A DNA stretch of 64,000 nt from Streptomyces soli (GTDB lineage Bacteria; Actinomycetota; Actinomycetes; Streptomycetales; Streptomycetaceae). The notes below the pieces were generated by a model. That model saw only the letters and a list, made by a program, of their open reading frames with translations, did not search any database and had not been told where the DNA came from. Shown here in pieces: positions 8,392 through 16,466 of the stretch (positions are counted from its first letter, which is position 1; every line of letters starts with the position of its first letter). The translations under genes were made by a program, and so were the position numbers. The stretch lies in NCBI RefSeq assembly GCF_003999195.1, contig NZ_RJVR01000338.1, forward strand, positions 22,375 through 86,374, read 5' to 3'.

Positions 8392-8808
8392 CAGGTCCCC
8401 ACCAACCGTTCCCCCATGGCCGTCGCGCTGTCAGCCTGCCCCAACCAGCCCCCCGAGAGCGGGAGTTGGTGCATGGTGTGCCGTACACATATACCTGCGA
8501 CCGCGCCCCGTTCGCATGGTACCCGGGCGACCGGCCGCGCCGAAGAGTGGTAGGTGCGGTGACACTGTGTAAGGAAAACAGCCCGCAAGAAGCCCATTTG
8601 TCCATCACCGGACAGAACGAAGCCCCCGGTCACGGGGGAACAACCGGGGGCTTCGCGTCAGGGGCGGCGGTCGTTTCCGACCGCGCATTCAGAACGTAAG
8701 TCCTGTACGGTCCCTGGGTCAAGCCACCTTGAAGCACCGACCTGGAGCCTCTATGGGGCCACAGCGGACCGGCTGCGGACGGTCACGCTCGGTGACGCCA
8801 CAGACGTT
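8392..8808. other. 417-base non-coding interval
   Basis: No convincing gene was found. The left part must hold the promoter of the leftward AAA+ gene. The right part holds the 13-bp terminator hairpin at 8618-8655 and a smaller 7-bp stem with a TTTC loop (GCGGTCG/CGACCGC) near 8667-8684. A weak rightward ORF through the region has no coding signature. No tRNA or known riboswitch was recognised. Confidence 0.6.
8618..8655 (-). terminator. 13-bp stem-loop downstream of the kinase gene
   Basis: CGAAGCCCCCGGT (8618-8630) pairs perfectly with ACCGGGGGCTTCG (8643-8655) around a 12-base loop. The P-loop kinase gene is transcribed leftwards and ends at 8809, so this is its likely terminator about 150 bases downstream. 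A role as an insulator for the leftward AAA+ promoter is also possible. Confidence 0.65.
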
Positions 8809-9387
8809 TCAAGGCAGTCCCACCGACATCGTGTGCACCTCGTATCCGTCCGGTCGCTGCTTCACCAGCAGGTCCGCGAAAGGTCGTGACGGGTCCGTGG
8901 CGAAGTGCGCTTCCTGCGCCCGCATCCAGCCGCTCCAGAAACCGGCCAGGTCCGGGCCGTCGCGCAGTTCCCCGCGCGCCCGGGCCGTGTCCCGGGCTAC
9001 GTCGAGCCAGAGCAGCCGGGCCAGCCAGGGGCGAAGTGCGCGGCGGCCCGCGCCGACGCCCTCCAACAGCACGACCGGGGCAGGGGGGATGACGGCGAGG
9101 CCGTCGAAGCGGCGGGCGGTCCAGTCGTAAACGCGGTGCCGGGCCGTGGCGCCCTCGCGCAACGGTTCCAGGACCTCGTCCCGCAGCCGGCCGGTCCAGC
9201 CGAACAGCTCGTCGTGCGTGGCGAGATCGTCCAGATGCACGACGGGCGCGCCGGCCAGGGCCCGCGACAGCGCGCCCGCGAACGTCGTCTTGCCGGCCCC
9301 CGCATGGCCGTCGACCGCCACCAGCCGCACCGGGCCGCACGAAGGCGGCAGCGCGCGCAACCGCTGCGCCAGCTCCTCCAGATCCAT
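8809..9387 (-). CDS. P-loop kinase, uridine-kinase-like
   Basis: A 192-residue cytosolic P-loop protein. The Walker A motif DGHAGAGKTT is near residues 26-35, VVHLDDLATHDELFGW corresponds to the acidic substrate-binding segment of uridine kinases, and a LID-like Arg-rich stretch follows (ARDTARARGELRDG). Small nucleoside kinase-like proteins of this size are common in Streptomyces and their substrate is often undefined. It starts 34 bases from the divergent M24 peptidase. TACGCT lies eight bases before the ATG, so the mRNA may be leaderless or nearly so. The kinase fold is secure; the substrate is inferred only. Confidence 0.75.
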   Translation of the reverse strand: MDLEELAQRLRALPPSCGPVRLVAVDGHAGAGKTTFAGALSRALAGAPVVHLDDLATHDELFGWTGRLRDEVLEPLREGATARHRVYDWTARRFDGLAVIPPAPVVLLEGVGAGRRALRPWLARLLWLDVARDTARARGELRDGPDLAGFWSGWMRAQEAHFATDPSRPFADLLVKQRPDGYEVHTMSVGLP

Positions 9388-9421
9388 CGCGGCCCAGCGT
9401 ACGACGCGTACGGTGAGGCTT

Positions 9422-10552
9422 ATGACCGACTCCGACTCCGCCGCCCCGCTCTACCCCGCCGAGCGGCTCGAACTCGCCCGCAAGGCCGCCGCCGGCGCGG
9501 GCCTGGACGCCCTCCTCATCGCCCCCGGCGCCGATCTGCGCTACCTCACCGGCTACCGCGCCCACCTCACCGAGCGCCTCGTCTGCCTGGCCGTCCCGGT
9601 GCTGGGCGAGCCGTTCCTGGTGGTGCCCGAGCTGGAGAAGCCCGGGGCGGAGAGGTCGCCGCTGGGCGCGCTCGGCATCGACATCGTCGGCTGGGGCGAG
9701 ACCGACGACCCGTTCGCGCTCGTCGCCGGCCGGCTTCCCGGCGGCGTGGAGCGGGTCGCCGTCGACAACCACATGTGGGCCGAGAAGGTCCTCGCCTTCC
9801 GCGCCGCCCTGCCCCGGGCCGAGCAGAGCCTGGCCGGCCAGGTGCTGCTGGAGCTGCGCATGCGCAAGACCCCCGCCGAGATCGAGGCCCTGCGCCGCGC
9901 CGGGGCCGCCATCGACCGCGTACACCGCCGCATCGGCGAGTGGGTCCGGGCCGGCCGCACTGAACGCGAGGCCGCCCGCGACATCGCCGATGCCATCATC
10001 CAGGCCGGTCACACGACCGTGGACTTCGTCATCGTCGGCTCCGGCCCCAACGGCGCCAGCCCGCACCACGAGGTCTCCGACCGGGTCATCCGCTCCGGCG
10101 ACCCGGTCGTCGTCGACATCGGCGGCACGACGGACGACGGCTACTGCTCGGACTCCACGCGTACGTACGCCGTCGGCGAGCCGCCCGCCGAGTTCCGCGA
10201 GCTGTACGAGGTGCTGCAGCGCGCCCAGAGCGCCCAGATCGAGGCGATCCGCCCCGGCATCACCGCCGAGCAACTGGACGCCGTCGGCCGCGACATCATC
10301 ACCGCCGCCGGATACGGCCAGCACTTCATCCACCGCACCGGGCACGGCATCGGCCTGGAGACCCACGAGGAGCCCTACATCGTCTCCGGCAGCGCCCGCC
10401 CCCTGGAGCCCGGCATGGCCTTCTCCGTCGAGCCCGGCATCTACCTCCCCAGCCGCTTCGGCGCCCGTATCGAGGACATCGCGGTCTGCACGGCGCAAGG
10501 CGGCGAGCGGCTCAACCTGACGGCGCGGGATCTGGTGGTCCTGCCGGGCTAG
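9422..10552 (+). CDS. M24-family metallopeptidase (Xaa-Pro dipeptidase/aminopeptidase type)
   Basis: A 376-residue cytosolic peptidase. A creatinase-type N-terminal domain (1-150, with LRYLTGYRAHLTERL) precedes the pita-bread catalytic domain. All five metal ligands can be traced: Asp in VVVDIGGTTDDG and in CSDSTRTY, His in HRTGHGIGLETHEEP, Glu in AFSVEPGIY and Glu in ARIEDIAV. It probably cleaves Xaa-Pro peptides in protein turnover. ATG at 9422 is chosen over an upstream open frame because the frame before it runs antisense to the kinase gene. TACGGT lies seven bases before the ATG, suggesting a leaderless transcript. The end overlaps DUF3048 convergently by four bases. Confidence 0.9.
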   Translation: MTDSDSAAPLYPAERLELARKAAAGAGLDALLIAPGADLRYLTGYRAHLTERLVCLAVPVLGEPFLVVPELEKPGAERSPLGALGIDIVGWGETDDPFALVAGRLPGGVERVAVDNHMWAEKVLAFRAALPRAEQSLAGQVLLELRMRKTPAEIEALRRAGAAIDRVHRRIGEWVRAGRTEREAARDIADAIIQAGHTTVDFVIVGSGPNGASPHHEVSDRVIRSGDPVVVDIGGTTDDGYCSDSTRTYAVGEPPAEFRELYEVLQRAQSAQIEAIRPGITAEQLDAVGRDIITAAGYGQHFIHRTGHGIGLETHEEPYIVSGSARPLEPGMAFSVEPGIYLPSRFGARIEDIAVCTAQGGERLNLTARDLVVLPG

Positions 10553-11544
10553 CCGGGCTTCGGGGCCAGGACGACCCACACCTGGCCCTGCGCGAAGCGC
10601 AGCGGTTGGCCGTTCGTCGTGGTGAAGGTCGTGCCGCCCGTGGCCGAGGGCCGCGACCAGTTGCCGTCGTACGCACGGCCGCCGCGGAGCACCACCGCGC
10701 GGCCGGAGCCCACGGTCTCGCTGTACGGCGACGAGTTGCCCCACCGGTCGTGGTACCCGGAGGCCCGTACGGTCACGTACTGGATGACGACCGTCGGCGG
10801 CCCCAACTGACCGCCTTCCGTGGCGGTCTCGGGGCGGCCGTCGAAGGACACCAGCCAGCGCGACTGCTGAGCGGACCAGTGAGAGGCGACGCGGGCCGAG
10901 GGGAAGCGCACCGTCTTGTCCGTGGTCGGCGTGCCGGAGGCCGGGGCGGGGCCGAAGCGGAAGCCGATGTCGTGGGAGGTTGAGGCGGACGGGGCGGCGG
11001 CCAGGAGCTTGGCGGGGGCGGCGTAGAGGTTGTGCGGGGCCTGGCGGGCGGAGTCGCGGGTGTACGCCTGCGGGGCGTGGGCGGGGGAGACGTCGTCGAC
11101 GGCGGCGTGGGCGATGACGGGGAGCAGCTTGCTCTGGGCGCCGGAGTAGGCCAGCGCGGGGCGGCCGAACTGGCGCAGGAACTCGAGGTCGGACTCGCGG
11201 GCGCTGCGCACCGGGCCGACCCGGGGCGGGAGGTGGGAGGAGAAGACGGCGAGGATGCGGCTGAGGCCGGACTCGACCTCCTCGACGTACACCAGGTCGG
11301 CCTTGGTCAGGCCGGTGTGCGGGCGCGCGGCCGCCACATTGTCGATCTTCACCGCCAGTACCGGCGAAGGCGCCCGCTGCGGCAGCCCTGTGAAGGGCGA
11401 AGTGGCCGCCGTCGGGGAGGTGGTGCCCGAAGGGAGCGGGCTCGCGCCCCGGTCGCGGCCGCGATGGCTGACCATGAGGGCTGCCGCGATCACCACGACG
11501 GCCAGGATCGCCGCCCACCTGCTCCAGTGTCTGCCTCCGGCCAT
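10549..11544 (-). CDS. Membrane-anchored DUF3048 (YerB-like) protein
   Basis: A 331-residue exported protein with one N-terminal anchor helix (about 9-25) and a Ser/Thr/Pro linker. The DUF3048 signatures follow: SPFTGLP, VLAVKIDNVAAARPHTGL, ADLVYVEEVESGLSRILAVF and VGPVRSARESDLEFL. The C-terminal half (from about residue 215) has the typical VQYVTV and GQVWVVL beta segments. The biochemical role of DUF3048 is unknown; Bacillus YerB is a lipoprotein. No lipobox Cys is present here, so it is anchored by the helix. It converges with the peptidase gene and diverges from the transglutaminase gene. Confidence 0.85.
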   Translation of the reverse strand: MAGGRHWSRWAAILAVVVIAAALMVSHRGRDRGASPLPSGTTSPTAATSPFTGLPQRAPSPVLAVKIDNVAAARPHTGLTKADLVYVEEVESGLSRILAVFSSHLPPRVGPVRSARESDLEFLRQFGRPALAYSGAQSKLLPVIAHAAVDDVSPAHAPQAYTRDSARQAPHNLYAAPAKLLAAAPSASTSHDIGFRFGPAPASGTPTTDKTVRFPSARVASHWSAQQSRWLVSFDGRPETATEGGQLGPPTVVIQYVTVRASGYHDRWGNSSPYSETVGSGRAVVLRGGRAYDGNWSRPSATGGTTFTTTNGQPLRFAQGQVWVVLAPKPG

Positions 11545-11591
11545 GCCAACCGTCCCAGTTGTGCATAGGTATGCGAGACTCAGAAAAAGAA

Positions 11592-11621
11592 TTGCGCCCG
11601 GGCTCTACGCCTTCCTAGTAT
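11592..11621 (+). promoter_or_regulatory. Promoter for a probably leaderless transglutaminase mRNA
   Basis: TTGCGC (11592-11597) and TAGTAT (11616-11621) are separated by 18 bases. Only seven bases lie between TAGTAT and ATG 11629, so transcription should begin at or next to the start codon, and no Shine-Dalgarno sequence is present. Confidence 0.6.
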
Positions 11622-11628
11622 CCTTCAC

Positions 11629-12207
11629 ATGGAGCCGAAACCCGAGACCTCCGACCTGACCGTATATCTGGCGGCTGACAAGGTCATCGACCACGACCAC
11701 CAGCTGGTCCGCGAGACCGCCGCCAAGCTACGCGCAGAGGCGCCTGAACTGCATGACTATGCCAAGGCCGCCTTCGAGTTCGTACGCGACACCATCCAGC
11801 ACTCCGACGACTCCGGAGACCTGCGGGTCACCTGGCGCGCCTCCGACGTCCTGGAGCAGCGCACCGGCATCTGCTACGCCAAGGCCCACGCCCTGGCGGC
11901 CCTGCTGCGCGCGGAGGGCATCCCGACGGGCCTGTGCTACCAGTTCCTCGGGGTGGTCCACGGACTGGTGGCGATCAGGCTCCCTGGATACGACCGCTGG
12001 GCCCGGCAGGATCCGCGCGGCAACAAGCCGGGCGTGGACTCGCAGTTCTCGCTCGGCGAGGAGCGGCTGGCCTGGGTGCCGGACCCGGCCGAGGGCGAGT
12101 TCGACTTCCCGACGCTGTACGCGGCCACCCCGCCCCCCGTGCTGGAATGCCTCCAGCAGGCCACCGACCGGCCGCACTTGTGGCGGACGCTGCCCACCAA
12201 GCTCTGA
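11629..12207 (+). CDS. Transglutaminase-like (papain-fold) protein
   Basis: A 192-residue cytosolic protein with the compact bacterial transglutaminase core. The catalytic Cys is in QRTGICYAKAHALAALL, followed by AEGIPTGLCYQ, and a conserved His is in VVHGLVAIRL. Such short stand-alone domains are usually annotated as cysteine proteases or transglutaminases of unknown substrate. The gene appears leaderless (TAGTAT seven bases upstream). It is followed after 16 bases by the B3/B4 gene, so the two are probably co-transcribed; an exported partner for the enzyme is not evident. Confidence 0.85.
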   Translation: MEPKPETSDLTVYLAADKVIDHDHQLVRETAAKLRAEAPELHDYAKAAFEFVRDTIQHSDDSGDLRVTWRASDVLEQRTGICYAKAHALAALLRAEGIPTGLCYQFLGVVHGLVAIRLPGYDRWARQDPRGNKPGVDSQFSLGEERLAWVPDPAEGEFDFPTLYAATPPPVLECLQQATDRPHLWRTLPTKL

Positions 12208-12223
12208 GACCCGAAGGCCGTTG

Positions 12224-12919
12224 ATGACTCCCACCCTCACCGTCGCCCGCGAAGTACGCGCCCTCGCACCTGGCTTCACCCACCTCGTGGTCGAGGCCCG
12301 CGGCCTGGTCAACGGGCCCGGCGACGCCCGCAGTTCGGCGCTCCTCGACGACGCCGCCCGTCGCCTCGCCGACCGTCTGGGCGGCCGCCGGCCGCACGAG
12401 GACCCGCACATCGCCGCCTGGCGCGAGGCGTACGCGGCCTTCGGCGCCAAGCCGTCCCGCACCCGCAACTCCGCCGAGGCGCTGGCCAGGCGGGCCCTCG
12501 CCGACGGCGGGCTGCCCCGGATCAACCTCCTGGTCGACCTCTACAACGCCATCAGCGTCGCCCACCTCGTCCCCGTCGGGGGCGAGGACACCGACTACAT
12601 CCAGGGCGGCATGGAGCTCGTACGAGCCCGTGGTGTCGAGAAGTTCGAGACCGTCGCCGGCGGCGAGACGGTCATCGAGCATCCCGAGCCCGGCGAGGCC
12701 GTCTGGCAGGACGCGACCGGGGTCACCTGCCGCCGCTGGAACTGGCGGCAGGGCGTACGCACCCGGCTGACCGAGGAGTCGGCCAACGCCCTCTTCCTGC
12801 TGGAGCGGCTCAGCCCCATGCCGCTCGACACGCTGCGCGCGGCCGCCGAAGAGCTCGCGGGCGGCCTGCGCATGCTCAGCCCGGGGGCCGAGGTGACGGT
12901 GTACGAACCGGCTCAGTGA
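12224..12919 (+). CDS. B3/B4 tRNA-binding-domain protein (PheT-like)
   Basis: A 231-residue protein consisting essentially of the B3/B4 domain found in the phenylalanyl-tRNA synthetase beta chain. Visible are the YAAFGAKPSRTRNSAEAL segment, the LPRINLLVDLYNAISVAHLVPVG core, and late strands around WQDATGVTCRRWNWRQG. Stand-alone copies are thought to act in editing mischarged tRNA or related amino-acid recognition; this is not proven here. ATG at 12224 is chosen for its position directly after the transglutaminase gene with a GAAGG-type binding site. It overlaps the acyltransferase convergently by seven bases. Confidence 0.83.
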   Translation: MTPTLTVAREVRALAPGFTHLVVEARGLVNGPGDARSSALLDDAARRLADRLGGRRPHEDPHIAAWREAYAAFGAKPSRTRNSAEALARRALADGGLPRINLLVDLYNAISVAHLVPVGGEDTDYIQGGMELVRARGVEKFETVAGGETVIEHPEPGEAVWQDATGVTCRRWNWRQGVRTRLTEESANALFLLERLSPMPLDTLRAAAEELAGGLRMLSPGAEVTVYEPAQ

Positions 12920-13650
12920 GCCGCTTCGCGGTCCCGGGCCGCCGCTACCTCCGGGGTGGGCGCGGTGCCGCCGAGGTGGGTGGGCAGCCACCAGGTGTCG
13001 TCCGGGCCGCTCGGGCGGCCGGTGTAGGCGCGCTGCGCGTCCTCCAGCAACTCCTGGACGCGCAGCCGCAGGCGGCGGGTGAGCGCGCCCGGCTTCTCGT
13101 TCTCCAGCGGGTTCATCTGCTCGCCGACCCGGATGGCGATGGGGGTGCGGCTACGGCCCAGGTTGCGCGGGTGGCCCTTCGTCCACAGCCGCTGGGTGCC
13201 CCACAGGGCCACGGGCAGCAGCGGGACACCGGCCTCCATGGCGAGGCGGGCGGCGCCGGACTTGAAGGTCTTGAGCGTGAAGGACTGGGAGATCGTGGCC
13301 TCGGGGAAGACGCCGATGATCTCACCGGAGCGCAGCGCGTCCAACGCGTGCGCGTACGCATGCATGCCCTCGGAGCGGTCGACCGGGATGTGCTTCATTC
13401 CGCGCATCAGCGGGCCCGAGATCTTGTGCCGGAAGACCGACTCCTTCGCCATGAAGCGCACCAGCCGCTTGGCGGGCAGGACGGTCAGACCGGCAAAGAT
13501 GAAGTCCAGGTAACCGATGTGGTTGCTCACCAGCAGCGCGCCGCCCTTGCGCGGGACGTTCTCGGTGCCGCCGATGTCGAAGCGGAGCCCCTGCACCTTG
13601 AACATGGCGCGGGCGGCACCGATGACAGGCGGGTAAACCAGTTCGGCCAT
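12913..13650 (-). CDS. Lysophospholipid acyltransferase (PlsC family)
   Basis: A 245-residue membrane-associated acyltransferase. The H(X)4D catalytic motif is in SNHIGYLDFIF near residues 42-52, and the glycerol-phosphate-binding motif appears as FPEATISQSF near 115. LPVALWGTQRLW is the usual late motif. It should transfer an acyl chain to lysophosphatidic acid or a related acceptor at the inner face of the membrane, the second acylation of phospholipid synthesis. The genome will have several paralogues, so the acceptor is uncertain. It is monocistronic and convergent with the B3/B4 gene. Confidence 0.88.
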   Translation of the reverse strand: MAELVYPPVIGAARAMFKVQGLRFDIGGTENVPRKGGALLVSNHIGYLDFIFAGLTVLPAKRLVRFMAKESVFRHKISGPLMRGMKHIPVDRSEGMHAYAHALDALRSGEIIGVFPEATISQSFTLKTFKSGAARLAMEAGVPLLPVALWGTQRLWTKGHPRNLGRSRTPIAIRVGEQMNPLENEKPGALTRRLRLRVQELLEDAQRAYTGRPSGPDDTWWLPTHLGGTAPTPEVAAARDREAAH

Positions 13651-13814
13651 GTCGGGGTCCCTGCTCTCTCTTGGGGATGGTGCCCCGGCGGAAGAAGTTA
13701 CGCGGCCGTAGATTTACAGGTCGCTGGGTGATCGTGCACCGTAAACGACTGCCGTGTCACCTGGCGTGCCCGACATTGACCGAGATTCTCATCATTTCAC
13801 GTGACCCGGCTCAC

Positions 13815-14228
13815 TCAGTTCGACGGGGTGACGCGGCGCAGCAGCAGATACATCTCGCATCCCAGGCAGTAGCCGAACGCCGCATTCAGGAAGGCGGCAG
13901 CCAGTGCCGCTCCGGTCGCCGCCATGCCCAGCCACTGCGGCCCCGCGAAGTAGCCGATCAGCCCGATCAGGGCGAAGGCCAGCCCCACGGCCTGGGCGAA
14001 GCGCGGCGGCGCCGGGTCCTCGGTTTCGGTCGGCGGGCCGAGACGGGGACGTACGACCGTGCGGTAGAGCAGGCCGTACGGTGACTTCTGGACCCCGGCG
14101 GCGGCGCCGACGGCGAAGACCAGCGCCTGCACGGCCAGCAGCCAGCCGCTGCCGGTGATCAGGACGACGGCGAGGACGACAGCGGTCAGGGTCGCGGCGA
14201 AACGCGGGCCCCGGGCATCGATGTTCAT
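13815..14228 (-). CDS. DUF4395 membrane protein
   Basis: A 137-residue protein with about four membrane helices. It begins MNIDARGPRFAATLTAVVLA and ends with the helix CLGCEMYLLLRR, containing a CxxC pair in GYCLGCEMY that recalls the cysteine pair typical of DUF4395 proteins. ATG at 14228 is preferred to ATG at 14276 because the family begins at DxRGPRF. It is divergent from a thioredoxin-like gene. DUF4395 proteins often neighbour thioredoxins or sulfur-transfer proteins, so the CxxC may be a redox partner; this is inference from context. Confidence 0.8.
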   Translation of the reverse strand: MNIDARGPRFAATLTAVVLAVVLITGSGWLLAVQALVFAVGAAAGVQKSPYGLLYRTVVRPRLGPPTETEDPAPPRFAQAVGLAFALIGLIGYFAGPQWLGMAATGAALAAAFLNAAFGYCLGCEMYLLLRRVTPSN

Positions 14229-14320
14229 ACCGGCATTCTTGCGGATGCCTGGGTAGGAAGAACCCGCGGGAATCATTGCGGTCGGATGAACGCTGCACCG
14301 GGTCGGGAGGAAGAGACGAG

Positions 14321-14734
14321 ATGACGGGACTGTTGGTGTGCGTCGTGGTGCTCGCGGCGTCGGGGCTCTTCGGCCTGCTGCACCAGCGACGGCAGGGGAG
14401 GATCCGGGTGCGGGCCAAGGACAGCGCCGAGCGGCTGACGGCTGCGGAGATCGGTGGGCCGCTGGGGGAGCGGGCGACGCTCGTGCAGTTCTCCAGCGCC
14501 TTCTGCTCGCCGTGCCGGGCGACCCGGCGGACCCTCGGCGAGGTCGCCGAAATGGTCGACGGCGTACGGCATGTGGAGATCGACGCCGAGGCGCACCTGG
14601 ACCTCGTGCGACGGCTGGCGATCCTCAAGACCCCGACCGTGCTGGTCCTCGACGGCGACGGCGCGGTCGTGCGGCGTGCGGCCGGGCAGCCGCGGAAGGC
14701 GGATGTCATCGCGGCACTGGGAGCCGCTGTATGA
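14321..14734 (+). CDS. Membrane-anchored thioredoxin-fold protein
   Basis: A 137-residue protein with one N-terminal helix (residues 3-20) followed by a thioredoxin-like domain. The active site FCSPCRATRR has CxxC, and LKTPTVLVLDGDG contains the cis-proline loop. A thiol-disulfide role is expected, with the domain facing either side depending on anchor topology. GGGAGGAAGAG precedes ATG 14321; an upstream in-frame ATG at 14276 is not used. It is divergent from DUF4395 (93 bases) and upstream of the leader peptide and flavin reductase, making a small redox and sulfur-flavoured neighbourhood. Confidence 0.83.
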   Translation: MTGLLVCVVVLAASGLFGLLHQRRQGRIRVRAKDSAERLTAAEIGGPLGERATLVQFSSAFCSPCRATRRTLGEVAEMVDGVRHVEIDAEAHLDLVRRLAILKTPTVLVLDGDGAVVRRAAGQPRKADVIAALGAAV

Positions 14735-14769
14735 GGCGTATGACCGCGATCCCATATCCCGGGCCGGTC

Positions 14770-14803
14770 TTGACGGAGTGCGGACCGGATCGTCAGTCTG
14801 ACG
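14770..14803 (+). promoter_or_regulatory. Promoter and palindrome before the leader peptide
   Basis: TTGACG (14770-14775) and CAGTCT (14794-14799) are 18 bases apart, and six bases separate CAGTCT from ATG 14806, so the leader-peptide mRNA is probably leaderless. An inverted repeat CGTCA-GTC-TGACG (14791-14803) covers the -10 and the expected start site and could bind a repressor. Confidence 0.5.
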
Positions 14804-14805
14804 TT

Positions 14806-14886
14806 ATGTCGCGAGACCCCCTTCTGTACGCACGAGCGGATGTCGACTTCGGCCGGCACGCCAGCGCGCGCTGTCCGGGCCAGTGA
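14806..14886 (+). CDS. Small leader peptide upstream of flavin reductase
   Basis: A 26-codon ORF beginning MSRDPLLYARADVDFGRH and ending with ASARCPGQ. It resembles the small Streptomyces leader peptides recalled as having an 'R-x-HVDL-x-R-x-SSA-x-C' pattern before sulfur-assimilation and flavin-reductase genes: here ADVDFGRHASARC occupies the same place, with the Cys codon near the end. It starts six bases after a -10-like hexamer and ends 56 bases before the flavin reductase start. A role in attenuation or translational coupling in response to cysteine supply is plausible. The family comparison is from memory. Confidence 0.6.
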   Translation: MSRDPLLYARADVDFGRHASARCPGQ

Positions 14887-14942
14887 GCGCCCCAGACGAC
14901 AGCGCGCCGCCTCCGGCACCTCCGCTCCAGAAGGACAATTCC

Positions 14943-15449
14943 ATGACTGCCTCGACCGACATCGGCACGACCACCCTCTTCGACTCGGCCACCTTCCGGT
15001 CGGTCTTCCGGCGCCACGCCGCCGGCGTCGCCGTCATCACCGCACCGGGCGCCCGCCCGGTCGGCTTCACCGCGACCTCCCTCACCTCCGTTTCGGCGGA
15101 ACCGCCGCTGCTGTCCTTCGGGATCAGCACTGGGGCCTCCGCCTGGCCCACCGTCTCCGAGGCCCCCTTCGTCGGCATCCACATCCTCGGCGAGCACCAG
15201 CAGGACGTCGCCGCGACCTTCGCCCGCAGCGGCGCCGACCGCTTCGGGCCGCAGACGGCGTGGCGTACCGGGGCGCATGGCGTGCCGCTGCTCGACGATG
15301 TCTCCGCCTGGCTGGTCGCGCGGGTCGTCGCCCGGATACCCGCCGGCGACCACCGCATCGTTGTGGCCCAGGCGATCGCGGGCGACCCGGAGGGCCCCGG
15401 CCGTCCCCTTCTGTACCACCAGGGTGGTTTCAACGCGCTGCGTCACTGA
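14943..15449 (+). CDS. Flavin reductase family protein (FMN-binding split barrel)
   Basis: A 168-residue flavin-binding split-barrel protein. The N-terminal FRRHAAGVAVITAPGARPVGFTATSLTSVS is the family signature, followed by PPLLSFGIS, FVGIHILGEHQQDVA and a C-terminal LLYHQGGFNAL. These enzymes reduce FMN or FAD with NAD(P)H, usually supplying monooxygenases. AGAAGGA precedes ATG 14943. A leader peptide of the sulfur-linked type lies just upstream, so the enzyme could serve desulfonation or another sulfur-scavenging oxygenase, but no such oxygenase is in the window. Confidence 0.88.
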   Translation: MTASTDIGTTTLFDSATFRSVFRRHAAGVAVITAPGARPVGFTATSLTSVSAEPPLLSFGISTGASAWPTVSEAPFVGIHILGEHQQDVAATFARSGADRFGPQTAWRTGAHGVPLLDDVSAWLVARVVARIPAGDHRIVVAQAIAGDPEGPGRPLLYHQGGFNALRH

Positions 15450-15644
15450 AGTGTCGCCGCGGCGCGGCGTCGGGTAGGTCACAGTTCTGCGCGCTTGCAT
15501 ACGGGGAAGCAACTGGGTGTACTGGCGAGTAATATATCCGTCGGGGCCCGCCACAGCGTCCCCACCGGGAGCCGCAGCCGTAGGCGCCTATGCTGCCTTT
15601 CAGAGGGCAGTCGCCGACGAAGCCGATGCAGTAGGAGTGCAGGC

Positions 15645-16430
15645 GTGAGCTTGAGGATCGTAGTCGCAGTGAAGTACGTGCCCGATGCCACGGGCGACCG
15701 CCACTTCGCCGAGGACCTGACCACCGACCGGGACGCGGTCGACGGCCTGCTGTCCGAGCTCGACGAGTACGCGGTCGAGCAGGCCCTGCAGATCGCCGAC
15801 GCCGCGGACGACGCCGAGATCACCGTGCTGACGGTGGGTCCGGCGGACGCCAAGGACGCGCTGCGCAAGGCGCTGTCCATGGGTGCGGACAAGGCCATCC
15901 ACGTCGAGGACGACGGCCTGCACGGCACCGACATCATCGGCACCTCGCTGGTGCTGGCCAAGGCGATCGAGCACGCCGGATACGACCTGGTCGTCACCGG
16001 TATGGCCTCGACCGACGGCACCGCCGGTGTCGTGCCGGCGCTGCTGGCCGAGCGCCTGGGCATCCCGCAGGTGACCCTGCTGTCCGAGGTCAAGGTCGAG
16101 GACGGCAAGGTGACCGGCCGCCGCGACGGCGACGCCGCGAGCGAGACCCTGGAGGCGTCGCTGCCGGCGCTGGTGTCGGTGACCGACCAGTCGGGCGAGG
16201 CCCGTTACCCGTCGTTCAAGGGCATCATGGCGGCCAAGAAGAAGCCGGTCGAGGCCCTGGACCTGTCCGACCTGGGCATCGACGAGGCCGAGGTCGGTCT
16301 CGAGGGCGCCTGGACCAAGGTCGAGGACGCGACGGCCCGCCCGCCGCGCACCGCCGGCACGATCGTCAAGGACGAGGGCGAGGGCGGCAAGCAGCTCGCG
16401 GAGTTCCTGGCAAGCCAGAAGTTCATCTAA
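15645..16430 (+). CDS. etfB: Electron transfer flavoprotein beta subunit
   Basis: A 261-residue cytosolic subunit that pairs with EtfA to carry electrons from acyl-CoA and other dehydrogenases to the respiratory chain. Visible are VVAVKYVPDA at the N-terminus, the AMP-binding region VVTGMASTDGTAGVVPALLA, and the recognition-loop segment RYPSFKGIMAAKKKPVE. GTG at 15645 follows AGGAG. An in-frame extension upstream is not ETF-like. Unusually, 218 bases with a strong hairpin separate it from etfA, rather than a short gap. Confidence 0.96.
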   Translation: MSLRIVVAVKYVPDATGDRHFAEDLTTDRDAVDGLLSELDEYAVEQALQIADAADDAEITVLTVGPADAKDALRKALSMGADKAIHVEDDGLHGTDIIGTSLVLAKAIEHAGYDLVVTGMASTDGTAGVVPALLAERLGIPQVTLLSEVKVEDGKVTGRRDGDAASETLEASLPALVSVTDQSGEARYPSFKGIMAAKKKPVEALDLSDLGIDEAEVGLEGAWTKVEDATARPPRTAGTIVKDEGEGGKQLAEFLASQKFI

Positions 16431-16437
16431 GAGATGA

Positions 16438-16466
16438 GGGCGGGTCGGTAGCTACTCGACCCGCCC
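16438..16466 (+). terminator. Hairpin between etfB and etfA
   Basis: GGGCGGGTCG (16438-16447) pairs perfectly with CGACCCGCCC (16457-16466). The nine-base loop contains GTAGCTAC, itself a palindrome. It starts seven bases after the etfB stop. No T-tract follows, so it may be a partial terminator or an RNA-stability element that sets the EtfB:EtfA ratio. The remaining 180 bases before etfA may carry a second promoter, though no clear one was found. Confidence 0.6.

Noticed and set aside
8530..8800. Possible tRNA or small RNA gene in the interval with two hairpins
   Set aside because: No T-loop consensus, anticodon arm or CCA end was found; the main hairpin fits a terminator.
8783..11566. Long minus-strand ORF (about 930 codons) spanning the kinase, peptidase and DUF3048 genes
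   Set aside because: It is a shadow frame: low-complexity Arg/Gly/Pro sequence crossing three genes that have recognisable catalytic motifs in other frames.
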